NCBI GenBank assembly: GCA_946122785.1
Contig: CAMGYJ010000005.1
Span: forward strand, 62,446,200-62,510,199
Length of the DNA stretch: 64,000 nucleotides
Source of the DNA: Linum tenue
Taxonomy: Eukaryota > Streptophyta > Magnoliopsida > Malpighiales > Linaceae
Direction: 5' to 3'
Positions 34,241-44,824 of this stretch are shown here, in pieces. A program made the position numbers and the translations under genes. Every line of letters begins with the position of its first letter. Positions within the stretch are counted from its first letter, which is position 1. The notes below the pieces were generated by a model. It did no database searches, had not been told where the DNA came from, and saw nothing but the letters and a program-made list of their open reading frames with translations.

Positions 34241-35261
34241 CCTCCATCAGGTCGAGGCGCTCGTCCAGAACTGCAATCCGCGAGTGGTACTCGGCCTGGT
34301 GGACCAATACTGCTGGTAAAACTGGATCTAATGGTCCATGAGCTGCTGGTTCTGGCCCCCGAGCTGCTGAAACTGGAGCCCCATCCGATGGAACTGCTCC
34401 GTGAAGAAGTCAATCGATGGACCAAAAGCCATCGACGGATCGGAGGAGGACTTGTCTCGCTCGGGTCTCCGTCGTGGCTGAAGATCCCATGGGGGGCAGA
34501 GCGGGGGCTCCGGCTCATCAGCATCCATGGCCCCGCCATCATCATCATCATCATCATCATCGGCCTCATCCTTGCCGGTGTAGTCCTCGTCCTCCTCGTC
34601 CTCATCATCAACATCCACGTCCTCCTCGGGAGGCAGGGACAACCCATCCACCCAGGAACGCGCTCCATCAGAGGCCAGCAGGAGCGAGTTGTGAAGCACC
34701 TCCCGATTGTGAGGGGTGGAGCCGCCCCGTGCTGTGGCATCCGTGAGTCCGCCAAGTCGATCCATTGTGGCTTGAGGGTGGAGACGTATGTCTGATCGGC
34801 ATCGAAGTAGTCCATCCTGTAGGCACGTCGATCTATGCGGTGGTAGAACGCGTCCTGGTTCCAGTCCTTCAGATGTGGGATCTTGATCTCATGGCGGGAG
34901 TAGGGGTGGTACTGGATCCCCAGTGCATAGGCCAGCCCATCCATGCCATCTCCCGCAGGTGCCCACCCAGCCTAAAGGTGACACCGGTGGGGGAGTCCCG
35001 GGCCACTTTGGAGCGGTACCGGAATGTAGTGTAGAACTCCTACACCAGCTCTGTGTAGGTTGGCTCATTGATGCACATCAGTACCCACCAGTCAGGGTGG
35101 CTAATGGCGGTGGATATCTCGGTCAGGTAGTGGAGCTGCTCGAAAACTCCCCACTCCAAGTGGTGATGGCGCTGGAGCACTCTACGTATGACCCGGTGGT
35201 ACTGGTCCGCGTACTCTTGGTGCAGGCGCAAATCCTGCATGAACGGATGGTCGAGTGACAT
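34050..35261 (-). pseudogene. ATHILA-type extra ORF downstream of integrase
   Basis: Plant Athila-lineage elements carry an additional ORF between integrase and the 3' LTR. Its function is not established, and in some it has been called envelope-like. Here the frame opens with MSLDHPFMQDLRLHQEY at 35261, passes INEPTYTEL and, after a stop, EFYTTFRYRSK and VTFRLGGHLRE (about 34965-35040). It continues AYALGIQYHPYSRHEIKIPH (about 34860-34930). A frame change near 34760 leads into an acidic Asp/Glu run (34520-34620) and a Gln/Leu-rich stretch, FHRMGLQFQQLGGQNQQL (about 34335-34390). The FRLGG-containing region resembles the Arabidopsis ATHILA ORF1 family. No signal peptide or membrane segment is seen, which argues against a real envelope. 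Confidence 0.6.
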
Positions 35262-36050
35262 GATCCTTCAAAATCAACAAACCAAAGGTGGAGCCAAGAA
35301 AATACTCGTTAGGACCAACAGTATGGTTTCAACAGTTCCCCCACAGTGTAAGGACACCACCTAGGGCAAACAATCAAGCCCAAACAGTTGATGGACCGTA
35401 GATGGACGCGAGCAAAGGGTGAGGGATGCGGAAAAAACTCAAAAAACGGTCCGAGAAGGCTCGCCGGAAAGTCACCGAAAAATGGCGGCGGGGTGGTGGC
35501 CGGAGGTGGCCGGCGGTGAGCAGCGGCGCGGGAGCCGGAGGGCGGTTGCGGCCGGCGGTCGCTCACACGAGAGAGAAGGGAGAGGAGAAGAGGGGGAAGA
35601 GAGGGAGTGTTCTGAAAAAAATGAGAGGAGAGAAAAAGTGGCGACCGGGGGTTCGCTTTTATAGCGAAAATACCAGGTCGGGTCTCAAAAATACCCGGTC
35701 GGGTATTTTTGAGGCCACACTCGGCTATTCCGGAAACGCAGCATTTCATGACTGAGAGAAAAACCCGGCCAAGAAGCCAAAATCCCCGGTCGGGGATTTT
35801 TCAGTCAAGGTCCGGGATTTCCCCTTTCCGCGCCCACGAGGCATAATGGGTCCCGACCGCGACGCCAAAACGGGTATTTTGAGGCACGGCCGGGTATTTT
35901 CCCTTTTTCGGCCAAAAAGCAATTTTTCTCAATTTTTCGAACACCCCTGCACAAACACACCAAACAAAGGCAGATCAGAAGACCTAACTTCACAACAGAC
36001 ACGCAACTAACTCAAACACACCACAAAACAAAAGAAAAAGGGAAAAAAGA
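35262..36050 (-). other. Spacer between integrase and the extra ORF, with palindrome array
   Basis: Noncoding on the element strand. It holds a polypurine-like GTGTGGGGGAA at about 35336-35350, a G/C-rich stretch, and a run of CCCGGTCGGG-type palindromes at about 35668-35900 like those in this element's LTRs. Open frames here are low-complexity shadows. Confidence 0.55.
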
Positions 36051-36119
36051 AATGCAAACCGTGGTGGGGTTGCCTCCCCACAAGCGCTTCTTTACCGTCT
36101 TTTAGCTGGACGCTCTTGG

Positions 36120-38816
36120 CGGAACTAAGGGTCCGCGAGTTCAACCACCAACTTCGCACGTTCGACCTCGTCTCCCAGATAGAGCTTGAGACGATGGCCA
36201 TTCACTTTAAAAGGCTCAGTTTACAGGTTTGAAATTTCAATTGTGCCATACGGGAACACCTATGTGACCGTGAACGGTCTAGACCACCGGGAGCGGAGCT
36301 TTCCAGGAAAGAGTTTCAGGCGAGAGTTATAGAGGAGAACTCGATCACCAACCTGAAACTCCTTCAGACCCCTTAACCGAGCGTCGTGCAGGCGCATAGT
36401 ACGCTCCTTGTACAAGTTGGTGTTTTCATAGGCGTGGTAACGCCATTCCTCCAGCTCCAGCATCTGTAATTTTCGTTCAACACCTGCAACACTAACATCC
36501 AAGATGAGCAGCTTAAGGGCCCAAAAGGCCTTGTGCTCTAGCTCCACGGGCAAGTGACATGCCTTTCCATAGACAAGTCGGTACGGTGAAGTACCAATTG
36601 GCGTCTTGTAGGCAGTTCGGTATGCCCAGAGAGCATCAACGAGCTTGGAATCCTTGCGGGACTGATCCACCGTTTTCTCCAATATACGCTTGAGCTCCCG
36701 ATTCGTCAGCTCAGCCTGAACACTCGTTTGAGGGTGCTAGGCCACAGACACATTGTGAGTGACACCATAGCGAGACAATAACTTATCAAACTGGCCTTGG
36801 AAATGGGTGCCTCGGTCGCTTATGATGGCTCTAGGTGTCCCGAACCGGGAGAATAGTTGCTTCAAAAATCCACAAACATGTCAAGCATCATTAGTGGGCA
36901 AAGCTTGTGCCTCAGCCCACCTAGAGACGTAATCAACAACAACTAATATGTAAGTATTGCCAGAGGATGGAGGAAAGGGGCCCATGAAGTCGATACCCCA
37001 TACATAAAAAATCTCACAGGTTATAAATACATTCTGGGGCATCTCATCATGGGCAGAGATATTACTTGACCTATGGCATCGATCGCACCTGCGTGCAAAG
37101 GCGTCTGCATCCTTGAAGAGCGTGGGCCAGTAAAAGCCCGACTCTAGCACCTTTCTCACCATGCGGTTACCGCCATGGTGACCGCCAGTAGGTCCCTCAT
37201 GGCAGTGAGACAGAATGCCCTCCATCTCACTTTCCATGACACAACGACAGATGATCTAGCCGGCTCCGATCCTGAAGAGATGAGGGTCGTCCCAGAAGTA
37301 GTGCTTCAGGTTGGAGAAGAACTTCCTCTTGGTGTCAGTCGTCATCCCCTTACATAGTTGTTGGCCAACCAGATAATTTGCAAAATCGGAGTACCAAGGG
37401 GTGACACTCTCCACCAGGCACATCATCATCAGTCGCTCATCCGGGAAGGAGTCGTTGATCTCCTCCACGAGGTTGTCCGCAGGTGGTGCGTCCAACCAGG
37501 AGAGGTGATCAGCAACAACATTTTCAGCTCCCTTCTTGTCCCGAATCTAGATGTCGAACTCCTGCAGTAGTAGGATCCATCGTATGAGCCTAGGCTTGGC
37601 ATCGGCCTTGCTCATCAGGTATCGAATCACAGAGTGATCTGTGTACACGGTCACATGGGACAAGACCAGATAAGGACGAAACTTGTAGAAGGCAAACACC
37701 ACCGCGAGCAGCTCCTTCTTCGTAGTGATTTAGTTCTCCTGGACATCATTGAGGGTCTTCGAGGCATAGTAGATAGGACAAAAGTGTTGATCTCGCCTCT
37801 GCCCCAAGACAGCTCCAACCGCAAAGTCACAGGCATCGCACATAAGCTCGAACGGTAGGGACCAGTCAGGGGCGACCATGATAGGAGCATGAGTGAGCTT
37901 CTCCTTCAAGGTCGTGAATGCCGCTGTGCATGCACCAGTGAACTGGAAGGGGGCATCCTTCTCAAGGAGCTTTGTCAGGGGCAGGGCAACCTTTGAGAAA
38001 TCCTTGATGAGCCGCCTATAGAACCCTACATGGCCTAAGAAACTCCGGATCCCCTTAACAGATGTGAGAGGAGGCAGCTTACTGATAGTCTCGATCTTTG
38101 CTCTGTCCACCTCAATCCCCATCTTGGAGATCTTATGCCCCAGAACTATGACTTCACGAACCATGAAGTGACACTTCTCCCAACTTAGTGCCATGGTCAT
38201 TTCTTCACACTATTTAAGGACGAGTTCTAGGTTATGGAGACAGTGAGAGAATGAGTCCCCATAAACCAAAAATTTGTCCATAAACACCTCCATAATATCG
38301 CCGACCAGGCAGTCAAAGATGGCGAGCATGCATTGCTAAAAAGTGGCAGGGGCATTGCATAGCCCGAATGGGATCCTTCGATAAGCGAATGTGTCGAAGG
38401 GGCAGGTGAAAGTAGTCTTCGTCTGGTCGTCCGGTGCAATGGGGATCTGGAAATACCCGGACATCCCATCCAGGAAACAGTAGAACTCATGCCCCGCCAG
38501 TCTCTCCAGCATCTAATCAATGAACGGCAACGGGAAATGATCCTTCCGGGTGGCGTCGTCGAGGCGACGGTAGTCGATGCAGACGCGGTACCCGGTCACT
38601 ATGCGCATAGGTATTAGCTCATTCTTCTCATTGGGTACCACGGTCATCACGTCCTCTTAGGCACCACCTAGGTTGGACTAACCCACTCACTGTCGGAGAT
38701 AGCGAAGATGATCCCGCGTCCATCAGCTTCACGATCTCCGCCCGAACCATAGCCTCCAGGTTCGGGGTCAATCTCCGCTGGGGCTGTCTTATCGGCCGCA
38801 TCTCATCCTCTAGCAA
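36120..38816 (-). pseudogene. Athila-lineage RT, RNase H and integrase, broken
   Basis: These domains copy the element RNA to DNA and integrate it. Reading leftward: the RT start MRPIRQPQRRLTP near 38790; the core with IPFGLCNAPATFQQ near 38340; the catalytic palm at about 38270-38285 reading FMDKF where the family has FMDDF; RNase H with FELMCDACDFAVGAVLGQ (about 37800-37855); an integrase zinc region with HHGGNRM and CDRC (about 37065-37190); and a catalytic core showing [17 protein letters not shown] and HPQTSVQAE, so the D-D-E residues remain. The end is near 36120, past FPYGTIEIS. Stops occur near 37735, 37545, 37255, 36880 and 36737. The Lys in place of a catalytic Asp alone would abolish RT activity. 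Confidence 0.88.
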
Positions 38817-40306
38817 TATCCGGTGGGAGTAGAAAGAGGGGCTGATACCCCGGATATCAGTGATCTTCCACGCCAGAGCCTCTCGTACTGCTTCAGCAAG
38901 GCCACCAGTCTAACCTTCTGGTCGGGTGTGAGGGTCGAGCTAATGATGACTGGGAGCTTGTTCCCCTCCCGGAGAAATGCATAGTCCAAGTGAGGAGGGA
39001 GGGGTTTTAGCTCCAACTTTGGTGGCTCCTCCAAAGAGGTAGTGATGCGAGGTGAGGATGAGATCGGTTTGAACAGCCTATCTCCCTCCAATAATGCGCC
39101 ACTCTCCAGCGCGGCCAGCTGCTCCTTCAGCTGTGGCTCCTGCGATGCCTGCTCACCTAGCATAATACAACGCTCAAGAGCATCGTCAGTACCCGCACTC
39201 GTTATGGCGAGTGCGGTCTCAAAATCAGCAAGCATATCACAGTAATCTAAGTCATCATGCAAATGGGTGTGTTTCCCATTCTCAGACATAGAAAAAGTAG
39301 CCTGTTCATCCCTAGAACGCAAGATCAGTTTACCACTATGCACATCAATAAGCGCCTTGGCGGCGGCGAGAAATGGTCTACCCAAAAGCACATCCACTTC
39401 CTCATTTATATCCAGAATAACAAAATCAACAGGATATGTGAATGCACCTACATTAACAAGCAGATCCTCTATGATACCCCCAGGATGCACAATAGAATGA
39501 TCAGCTAACTGAATGCTCGTACTAGTAGTTCTAGGTTCACCTAGGCCTAGCTTCTTAAACAATTTATAAGGCAGGACATTTATGCTATCGCCTAAATCCG
39601 CCAAGGACTTTCCTACATGCATGCTGCCAATAACAAGAGGGATAGTAAAACTCCCTGGGTCTTTGCGCTTCTTGGGAAGCTTGTTCTCAAGGATAGTAGA
39701 ACATTCTTCGCTCAGCATCACTGTCGAGAGATCCCCAAGTTTCTTTTTGTTGGTGAGGAGATCCTTCATGAATTTGGCGTACTTGGGTATCTTCGACAGT
39801 GCCTCCACGAACGGCATGCTGATGTTGCCCTGCTTCAATATTGCCTTGAACTTGGCAAACTCAGTCTCCAGCTTGTCTTTTTGTAGGCGAGTGGGGAAGG
39901 GAAGCTGAGGTACATGGTCCTTAACCACTGGCTGTGGCTTGGGAGCGAGTGCTTCTTTCTCCATCCCCACCTCTGCATCATCAGCTGGAAGTGTTGAAGT
40001 AGGTAGTGGCTCTTCTTGCCTGGCCGGGGTAGGGGCAGCAGATGTTGTCTTGCCATTCCTAGTAGTGATGGCATCCATCTGCTGGTGAGGCTCGCGAGGA
40101 TTTGGAATGGTGGTGGCAAGAAAAGTCCCAGGTGCTCTGGTGTTATTTTGGCGAGCTATGCCACCAATCTGAATCTGCAGATCCTGCAATATAGCACCTT
40201 GGTTCCTCTGGCCTGCCTCCAGAGAGGTTATGTTCTGGTCCATCCTGGCGAAATTCGCCTGACTAGTAGTCATGAATGCCTGGAAAATGTTTTTCAGCTT
40301 CATCAT
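38810..40306 (-). CDS. Athila-lineage gag C-terminus and aspartic protease, longest open stretch
   Basis: A 498-residue open frame, part of the broken Gag-Pol of the nested Athila-lineage element. It starts after the gag zinc-knuckle region with MMKLKNIFQAFMTTSQANFA, has a low-complexity linker (about 60-130), then the conserved PFPTRLQKDKLETEF and KFMKDLLTNKKKLG blocks. The protease follows, with active-site region ADLGDSIN at 236-243. The family more often has DLGASIN, so position 240 is unusual, but the catalytic Asp and Ser remain. VDVLLGRPFLA lies around 305-320. The linker to RT contains LPPHLDYAFLREGNKLPVII. The upstream gag (40307-40689) has stops, so this piece is not an independent gene. 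Confidence 0.8.
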   Translation of the reverse strand: MMKLKNIFQAFMTTSQANFARMDQNITSLEAGQRNQGAILQDLQIQIGGIARQNNTRAPGTFLATTIPNPREPHQQMDAITTRNGKTTSAAPTPARQEEPLPTSTLPADDAEVGMEKEALAPKPQPVVKDHVPQLPFPTRLQKDKLETEFAKFKAILKQGNISMPFVEALSKIPKYAKFMKDLLTNKKKLGDLSTVMLSEECSTILENKLPKKRKDPGSFTIPLVIGSMHVGKSLADLGDSINVLPYKLFKKLGLGEPRTTSTSIQLADHSIVHPGGIIEDLLVNVGAFTYPVDFVILDINEEVDVLLGRPFLAAAKALIDVHSGKLILRSRDEQATFSMSENGKHTHLHDDLDYCDMLADFETALAITSAGTDDALERCIMLGEQASQEPQLKEQLAALESGALLEGDRLFKPISSSPRITTSLEEPPKLELKPLPPHLDYAFLREGNKLPVIISSTLTPDQKVRLVALLKQYERLWRGRSLISGVSAPLSTPTGYC

Positions 40307-40689
40307 CTAGGTATCTAGAGCTGGAGCTGCTGGCAGTTGGGCATACTAGCGCTGTGGCTGCTGGAATGGTTGCCATTGTCTAGGCTAGTATGGCTGTTGC
40401 TGAAAACCACCTGCTGGTGCTGGGAAACCAGGTGGTTTAGTGGTGTTGCTATTATTCCGGGAGAAGTTGGGATGTTGGCGCCACCCTTCATTATATGTTC
40501 CACTGTAAGGATCAAGGCGCGAGCATTGGCGATGAAGTCCAACTGCTCATGGGGCGTAGAAGACTCCCGCATGGCCTGGCAGTCTTATACCAGATGGTTC
40601 GAACTCTCACACCATTGACATTGAGCAACTGAAGGTCCGACCAAACCTCTGCCCGGAATAAGAGTGTTGGGCTGCTTCAATGTGTGGAC
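40307..40689 (-). pseudogene. Athila gag zinc-knuckle region, broken
   Basis: Contains CQWCESSNH...DC (a C-x2-C-x4-H-x4-C layout with a stop inside) near 40580-40625. Pro/Gln-rich sequence typical of Athila gag follows, in changing frames. It was continuous with 46209 before the 5.5-kb element inserted at TGGAC. Confidence 0.7.
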
Positions 40690-42072
40690 TGACACACTAA
40701 AACACAATACCTAACAATGGCCAAGTGTAACCAATGAAAGGGACTGCATTATAGGGGCACAAGTAATAAATATCGAATACACGGGTCTCTAGAGTTACTA
40801 TTACTCAGCTTCAGTTCATTATCTAGCAAACTAGATTAAGGATTGATTTATAAACTATTCTACTGACTACTCTACTAATTACAAGTTGGGAACTCACTTA
40901 GGTATGATTCCCCCTAGCTCCTCAATTAGGTCCAAGTTGCAATTATCTTTGGTTGATCTACTGTTGATTAACCTGCGGAAGATCCTAAATTAGCTTGGAA
41001 TCTCTTAAGCTGACCAAGCCCTCTCAGACAGAATACCCGGCAGGCGACGAGCCTTCACCGGGATAGACTGCTAAGGCGATTCACACAGATCTCCACTACT
41101 GGAATGAATTCCAGTACAAAGCAGTGAATTGGTTGACTCTCGCACAACCAATTCACCACTATCAATCAAGGAAGCTCTCTTAACCTAATCAGATTCTATC
41201 TATCATAGGTAAAAGTAGAAATCAAGAGAATTTGATCAAGATTCAATTGACTCAATAATCATGCCTCAATCGATTATAATCAAACAATATAGCATCCAAA
41301 ACTTCATACAAGAAAGATCCTAACACATGGAACTAGGGTTCCTCAAAACCTAAGTGAAGGGAAGTTACTCCATAGAGAAGAGAGAGACTGTAGAAATCTG
41401 ATCTAGATCTTCAATCTCCATCTCCAAGCTTGATTCCCGAGCTCCAATGGCGAAGAAATCGTCCAAAATAGCTCCAAGAATGTTCCCAAGTCGCTCTCTC
41501 TCTCTAGGGTTCGTCCCTTGGGTGTTTGGGAACCAAAAATCCCAGCTCTCCCCTTTCCTTTTGCTGAAAATCGGGTTTTAAACAGAAATTCCCGATCACG
41601 CGGCCAAGCTACACGGCCGTGTGGCTTTCCCAGCTGCCCGTGTGAAGGCTCGGTGATTTCCACATGGCCACGACCCACACGGCCGTGTGGAGTTCCAGGA
41701 TGCCCGTGTGGCTTACCCAGCCTCTGTTTAATGCTTCATTTCTCCCTCGTCCGGACTCCGAATCAGTCACCGTTTGATCCCAGACGCTCGTAGTCTTGTC
41801 CTCTTTCTTTTCATAACAAAATTCCATGATTATTTGTCCATAATATGAAATAAAAGTCCATTATTCCTCAGGTCATGCTCGTGTTTCTTCTCCCGAATTG
41901 CCAAATGATCTCCGATTGACTTGAAACTTGCGCCTATGCTTCAATTTACATGCTAGGACATGAAATGTGACAAAGGAACACAACCTAGCATAAAATAGTC
42001 CAAGAAAGAAGAAACTCAAGCCAAAATGATCAAGAAACGAGGGTGCAAACATGTGCAAATCCGATGTTATCA
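40690..42072 (-). repeat. 3' LTR of the non-autonomous element (1383 bp)
   Basis: TGACACACT...GATGTTATCA on the plus strand, next to the polypurine tract. It has CACACGGCCGTGTGG palindromes at about 41607-41710. It aligns with 44825-46203, with scattered single-base differences and small indels. Confidence 0.93.
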
Positions 42073-42087
42073 AATTCCCCCACACTT
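42073..42087 (-). promoter_or_regulatory. Polypurine tract of the non-autonomous element
   Basis: The minus strand reads AAGTGTGGGGGAATT just before the LTR's TG, identical to the tract at 30965-30979. Confidence 0.88.
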
Positions 42088-43460
42088 AACCGTTTGCTTG
42101 TCCCCAAGCAAACCTAACTCAAACCAATGCAGCTCTCCAGACCTCTATAGCAACAAAAAACCCCGATCTTCGGTAGAGGATTTCCTAGATCATATAGCAG
42201 CTTACGAGGTCAACTAGTCTTCTATGACGTCCCCTATCTCTCTCAATGCGAGTACTAGACTCAACCCAGGATCATGAGAAGAAGTGGAAGTAAGACAGCC
42301 AATTCATGGATAAAGGGACTCACACCAATCACAACCAAGGACTCGTTGTACCGGGGTGCTCTTTCACTTCATTTCACCGTTGGAACCCCTTTTTTGCACT
42401 TTCATTAACATTTCTTTTTCTCTTTTTTCTTCATTCACTTGGCGGGGGTTCCAACTGCAGTCTTTTGCACGGTCGACCCTTATTAGTCGAGCAAGAGCAA
42501 TTTTTGTACATCTGGCGCTCGCCAGAGTACTTCTTTTAACTCCTTTTCCTCAACTCGTGTGGAGGGTCAATGAAATTAAGGGGGGTCGGAAGCTCTATCC
42601 GTGCCCTTAAAAACACATCCTCAAGTAGGCAAACCGTTCAACGAGTGGAAGTTTTACTTGTACTAGAGACAGCTTAGCTTCACCTTGTAGGAGTACCCCA
42701 CTAAGGATCACTAAAATCTCTTCCAAAACCCGATTTTGTGCAATGAACGGTGCCGCACACGTTGGGCTTACCCCATGTTTAATATTTCAATAATTTCGAC
42801 ATGGAGGACCAACTGCTTTTCATTTCCCACATGAGCACCCTGTTCGATACACGAGTCCATAACACAATTCAAACAGAGTCCACATTACGACATGAATTCA
42901 ACGGTCTTAGCTCCACTAATTCACAAAATCCACTGACACAGCAGAGAGCTAGATAGGAAAAATCTTATACTTCAACATCCTCCATAGTGCTACACTACCT
43001 CCCTAGGTTGCACATTACTATAGAGACTGTCAATTCAAAGCATACTGAGCAGGCAATTTGCATGGGAACACGTACTTGGAGCCCTCAAATTTAAAAATTT
43101 GGACAGTGGACTAGGCTCCAAGCACACAAACAGCCAAACATTCACCCGCATACATAATCGAACACCCCCCCCCCCCCCCCCCCCACACTTAAGCACGACA
43201 TTATCCTCAATGGAGGAAAGATAAGGAGGGTAGAACGAAGTTACCAGATCAAGGGTGAATGATGATGGACGGGCCAGGCGGTGCATTCCAGGAAGAGAGA
43301 GTAATTAGAACACAAACACCACACAAAATCTCACAAAGGTTGAGTTATTGACTCTAAAATCAAATAACAAAACTGACTCAATCGAGGAGAAATAGAGAAA
43401 GAAATGCAAACCGACTGGTTGGGTTGCCTCCCAACAAGCGCTTCTTTCACGCCGTGAGCC
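42088..43460 (-). other. Conserved noncoding region shared by the two Athila-type elements
   Basis: This stretch aligns with 30980-33430 of the surrounding Athila element once the 1355-bp insertion there is removed. Shared landmarks are 'cgtttgcttgtccccaagc', 'cttcaccttgtaggagtacc' and the C-run. It also shares the 'gggttgcctcc-aacaagcgcttctt' end of pol (43428 versus 36067). No reading frame is conserved, so the sequence may act as RNA (packaging, dimerisation or similar); this is inference. Confidence 0.6.
43165..43184. repeat. 20-base C-run
   Basis: A pure run of C, a 20-base G-run on the element strand, directly next to ACACTTAAG. The counterpart at 33402 has nine. Confidence 0.9.
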
Positions 43461-43632
43461 GGACGATGGCTCCTAAGTTTTGGTCCATGCTAGAACCTCC
43501 TTGAAGTTGAGGTTCTCGTCAATGAGGTGGAGTCGCAAGTCACGAGCATGTGGTATGACTGGTGATGGAAGCTCGTGCTCTTGATGCAGATGAAGTCTCC
43601 ACCCTCGAGACCTCTTCTTCTCTTCTCTCGTC

Positions 43633-44687
43633 TCATTGCCCCCAAACCATAGATGACAACATCGATTGACCACCATCGCGTCCACCAAGAGGGACCGATG
43701 TCGATGTGGCCTTGGTTTGGCAAAGAGACACTGCAAATGGGTCCTTGCTAAGCAGTTCCTCAAAGTTTGGTGGGGATATTACTTGTATTATAGGGCCGGT
43801 GCAAGCCTCTTCCACCTCAACTTCATCCTCAGCCTGGACACCACTCGCTTCTTCAACCCCCCTTCCTTCTTCAAAATGTGGTCTCTCTCCTCGGAAAAGA
43901 TCAAGAACTACCTCTTCTTTGCTTTCTTCCTCATCCTCCACAACTCCTTTCCTCACCCTTTCTCTCTCTTCTTCTTCCATAACTGATTGGAGAGCAAGTC
44001 GCCATGCAAGGTTCTCAATAAGTTCAGCTTGCATCTCCTCGGTCGGGCCCAGCATGTCAGAGCGGAAATGGGGAAAGTTGTGATCTACCACCAGAGGATA
44101 CACTTGATCATGATTATCATGGGAGCTTTCCTTGACAACTTCTGTATGCTCCTCAACATCCTCATGATTGCCTTCTTCTTCCTCCACCTCTACTTGTATG
44201 GCAGCATAAAGGTTGTCTTGAGAAAACTGTGAACAGGCTTTCTCAATGACCATTATGTGCTTCTTTATGCTCCGAAGGGTATCCTCTGTTTCACGGGGAA
44301 AAGAGAAGTCAGTTTGGGCAATGGCCTGGATATGAGGATCCATCTCGGGAAAAGATCTCTCAGGTACTCGAGCAATCTGCTCCACGAGAAGCCTCAAGTG
44401 ATAGTTTGGATCTGGCTGTGGATTGTAGCATGGCTCTGCCGGATCGCCCGTGAAAGCTGTGGCGAACTCAAGATCTGATGGCCCTTCTTGTTGTGGGAGA
44501 AATTCTTCTTGATAAGGAGATTGTTCTTGAAATACCCAGGGGTCTGATTGTTCTTCGTAGTAAGGGGTTGGTACTGAAACCCGACTCCATAGTCTTCTCC
44601 TCCTTGGTTACTCCAGGTAGTCTCGGGGTAATACCACTCGGATGGTGGTGGATACCCCCAATGATTGGAGAAGCCATGAGGGTCCAT
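43633..44687 (-). CDS. ORF of the non-autonomous element, acidic protein of unknown function
   Basis: Two overlapping open stretches. The first begins with ATG at 44685-44687 (MDPHGFSNHWGYPPPSEWYY), lasts 97 codons and ends in a TGA at 44394-44396. The second is open for about 254 codons in another frame, from that point to 43633, with no ATG at its head. The second is rich in Glu and Asp (runs such as VEVEEEEGN and MEEEERERV) and contains SPPNFEELLSKDPFAV. The N-terminal style, directly after the primer site, is where gag lies in related elements, but no capsid or zinc-knuckle motif is seen. Either one frameshift broke a single ORF, or the overlap is natural. Function unknown. Confidence 0.55.
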
Positions 44688-44799
44688 GATTCAGATCTGC
44701 ACCAACAAAAACAAAAAACACCCAAGTGAAAAGCAAGGGCGGAAAACAAAAGAAAAACGCTAAAGTAACAAACTTCTGCCCTTCCTAATAATCTAGAAA

Positions 44800-44818
44800 G
44801 TCCCCGGCAACGGCGCCA
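44800..44818 (-). promoter_or_regulatory. Primer binding site (tRNA-Asp type) of the non-autonomous element
   Basis: The minus strand reads TGGCGCCGTTGCCGGGGAC, complementary to the plant tRNA-Asp 3' end, 6 bp inside the LTR. Confidence 0.88.
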
Positions 44819-44824
44819 AAAACT

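Noticed and set aside
34331..34795. Plus-strand frames with Ile or His runs (154 and 109 residues)
   Set aside because: They are antisense shadows of the Asp/Glu-rich minus-strand ORF of the Athila element; the runs come from a CAT/ATC repeat.
35419..35755. Arg/Gly/Glu-rich plus-strand frames
   Set aside because: GC-rich, low-complexity shadows of the noncoding spacer in the Athila element.
36260..40306. Possible endogenous pararetrovirus
   Set aside because: The domain order protease-RT-RNase H-integrase with LTRs, primer sites and polypurine tracts is that of a Ty3/gypsy retrotransposon; no movement protein or coat motif was seen.
44800..44818. tRNA-like sequence (also at 48275-48293 and 2751-2770)
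   Set aside because: Only the 3' tRNA end is matched; these are retrotransposon primer sites, not tRNA genes.
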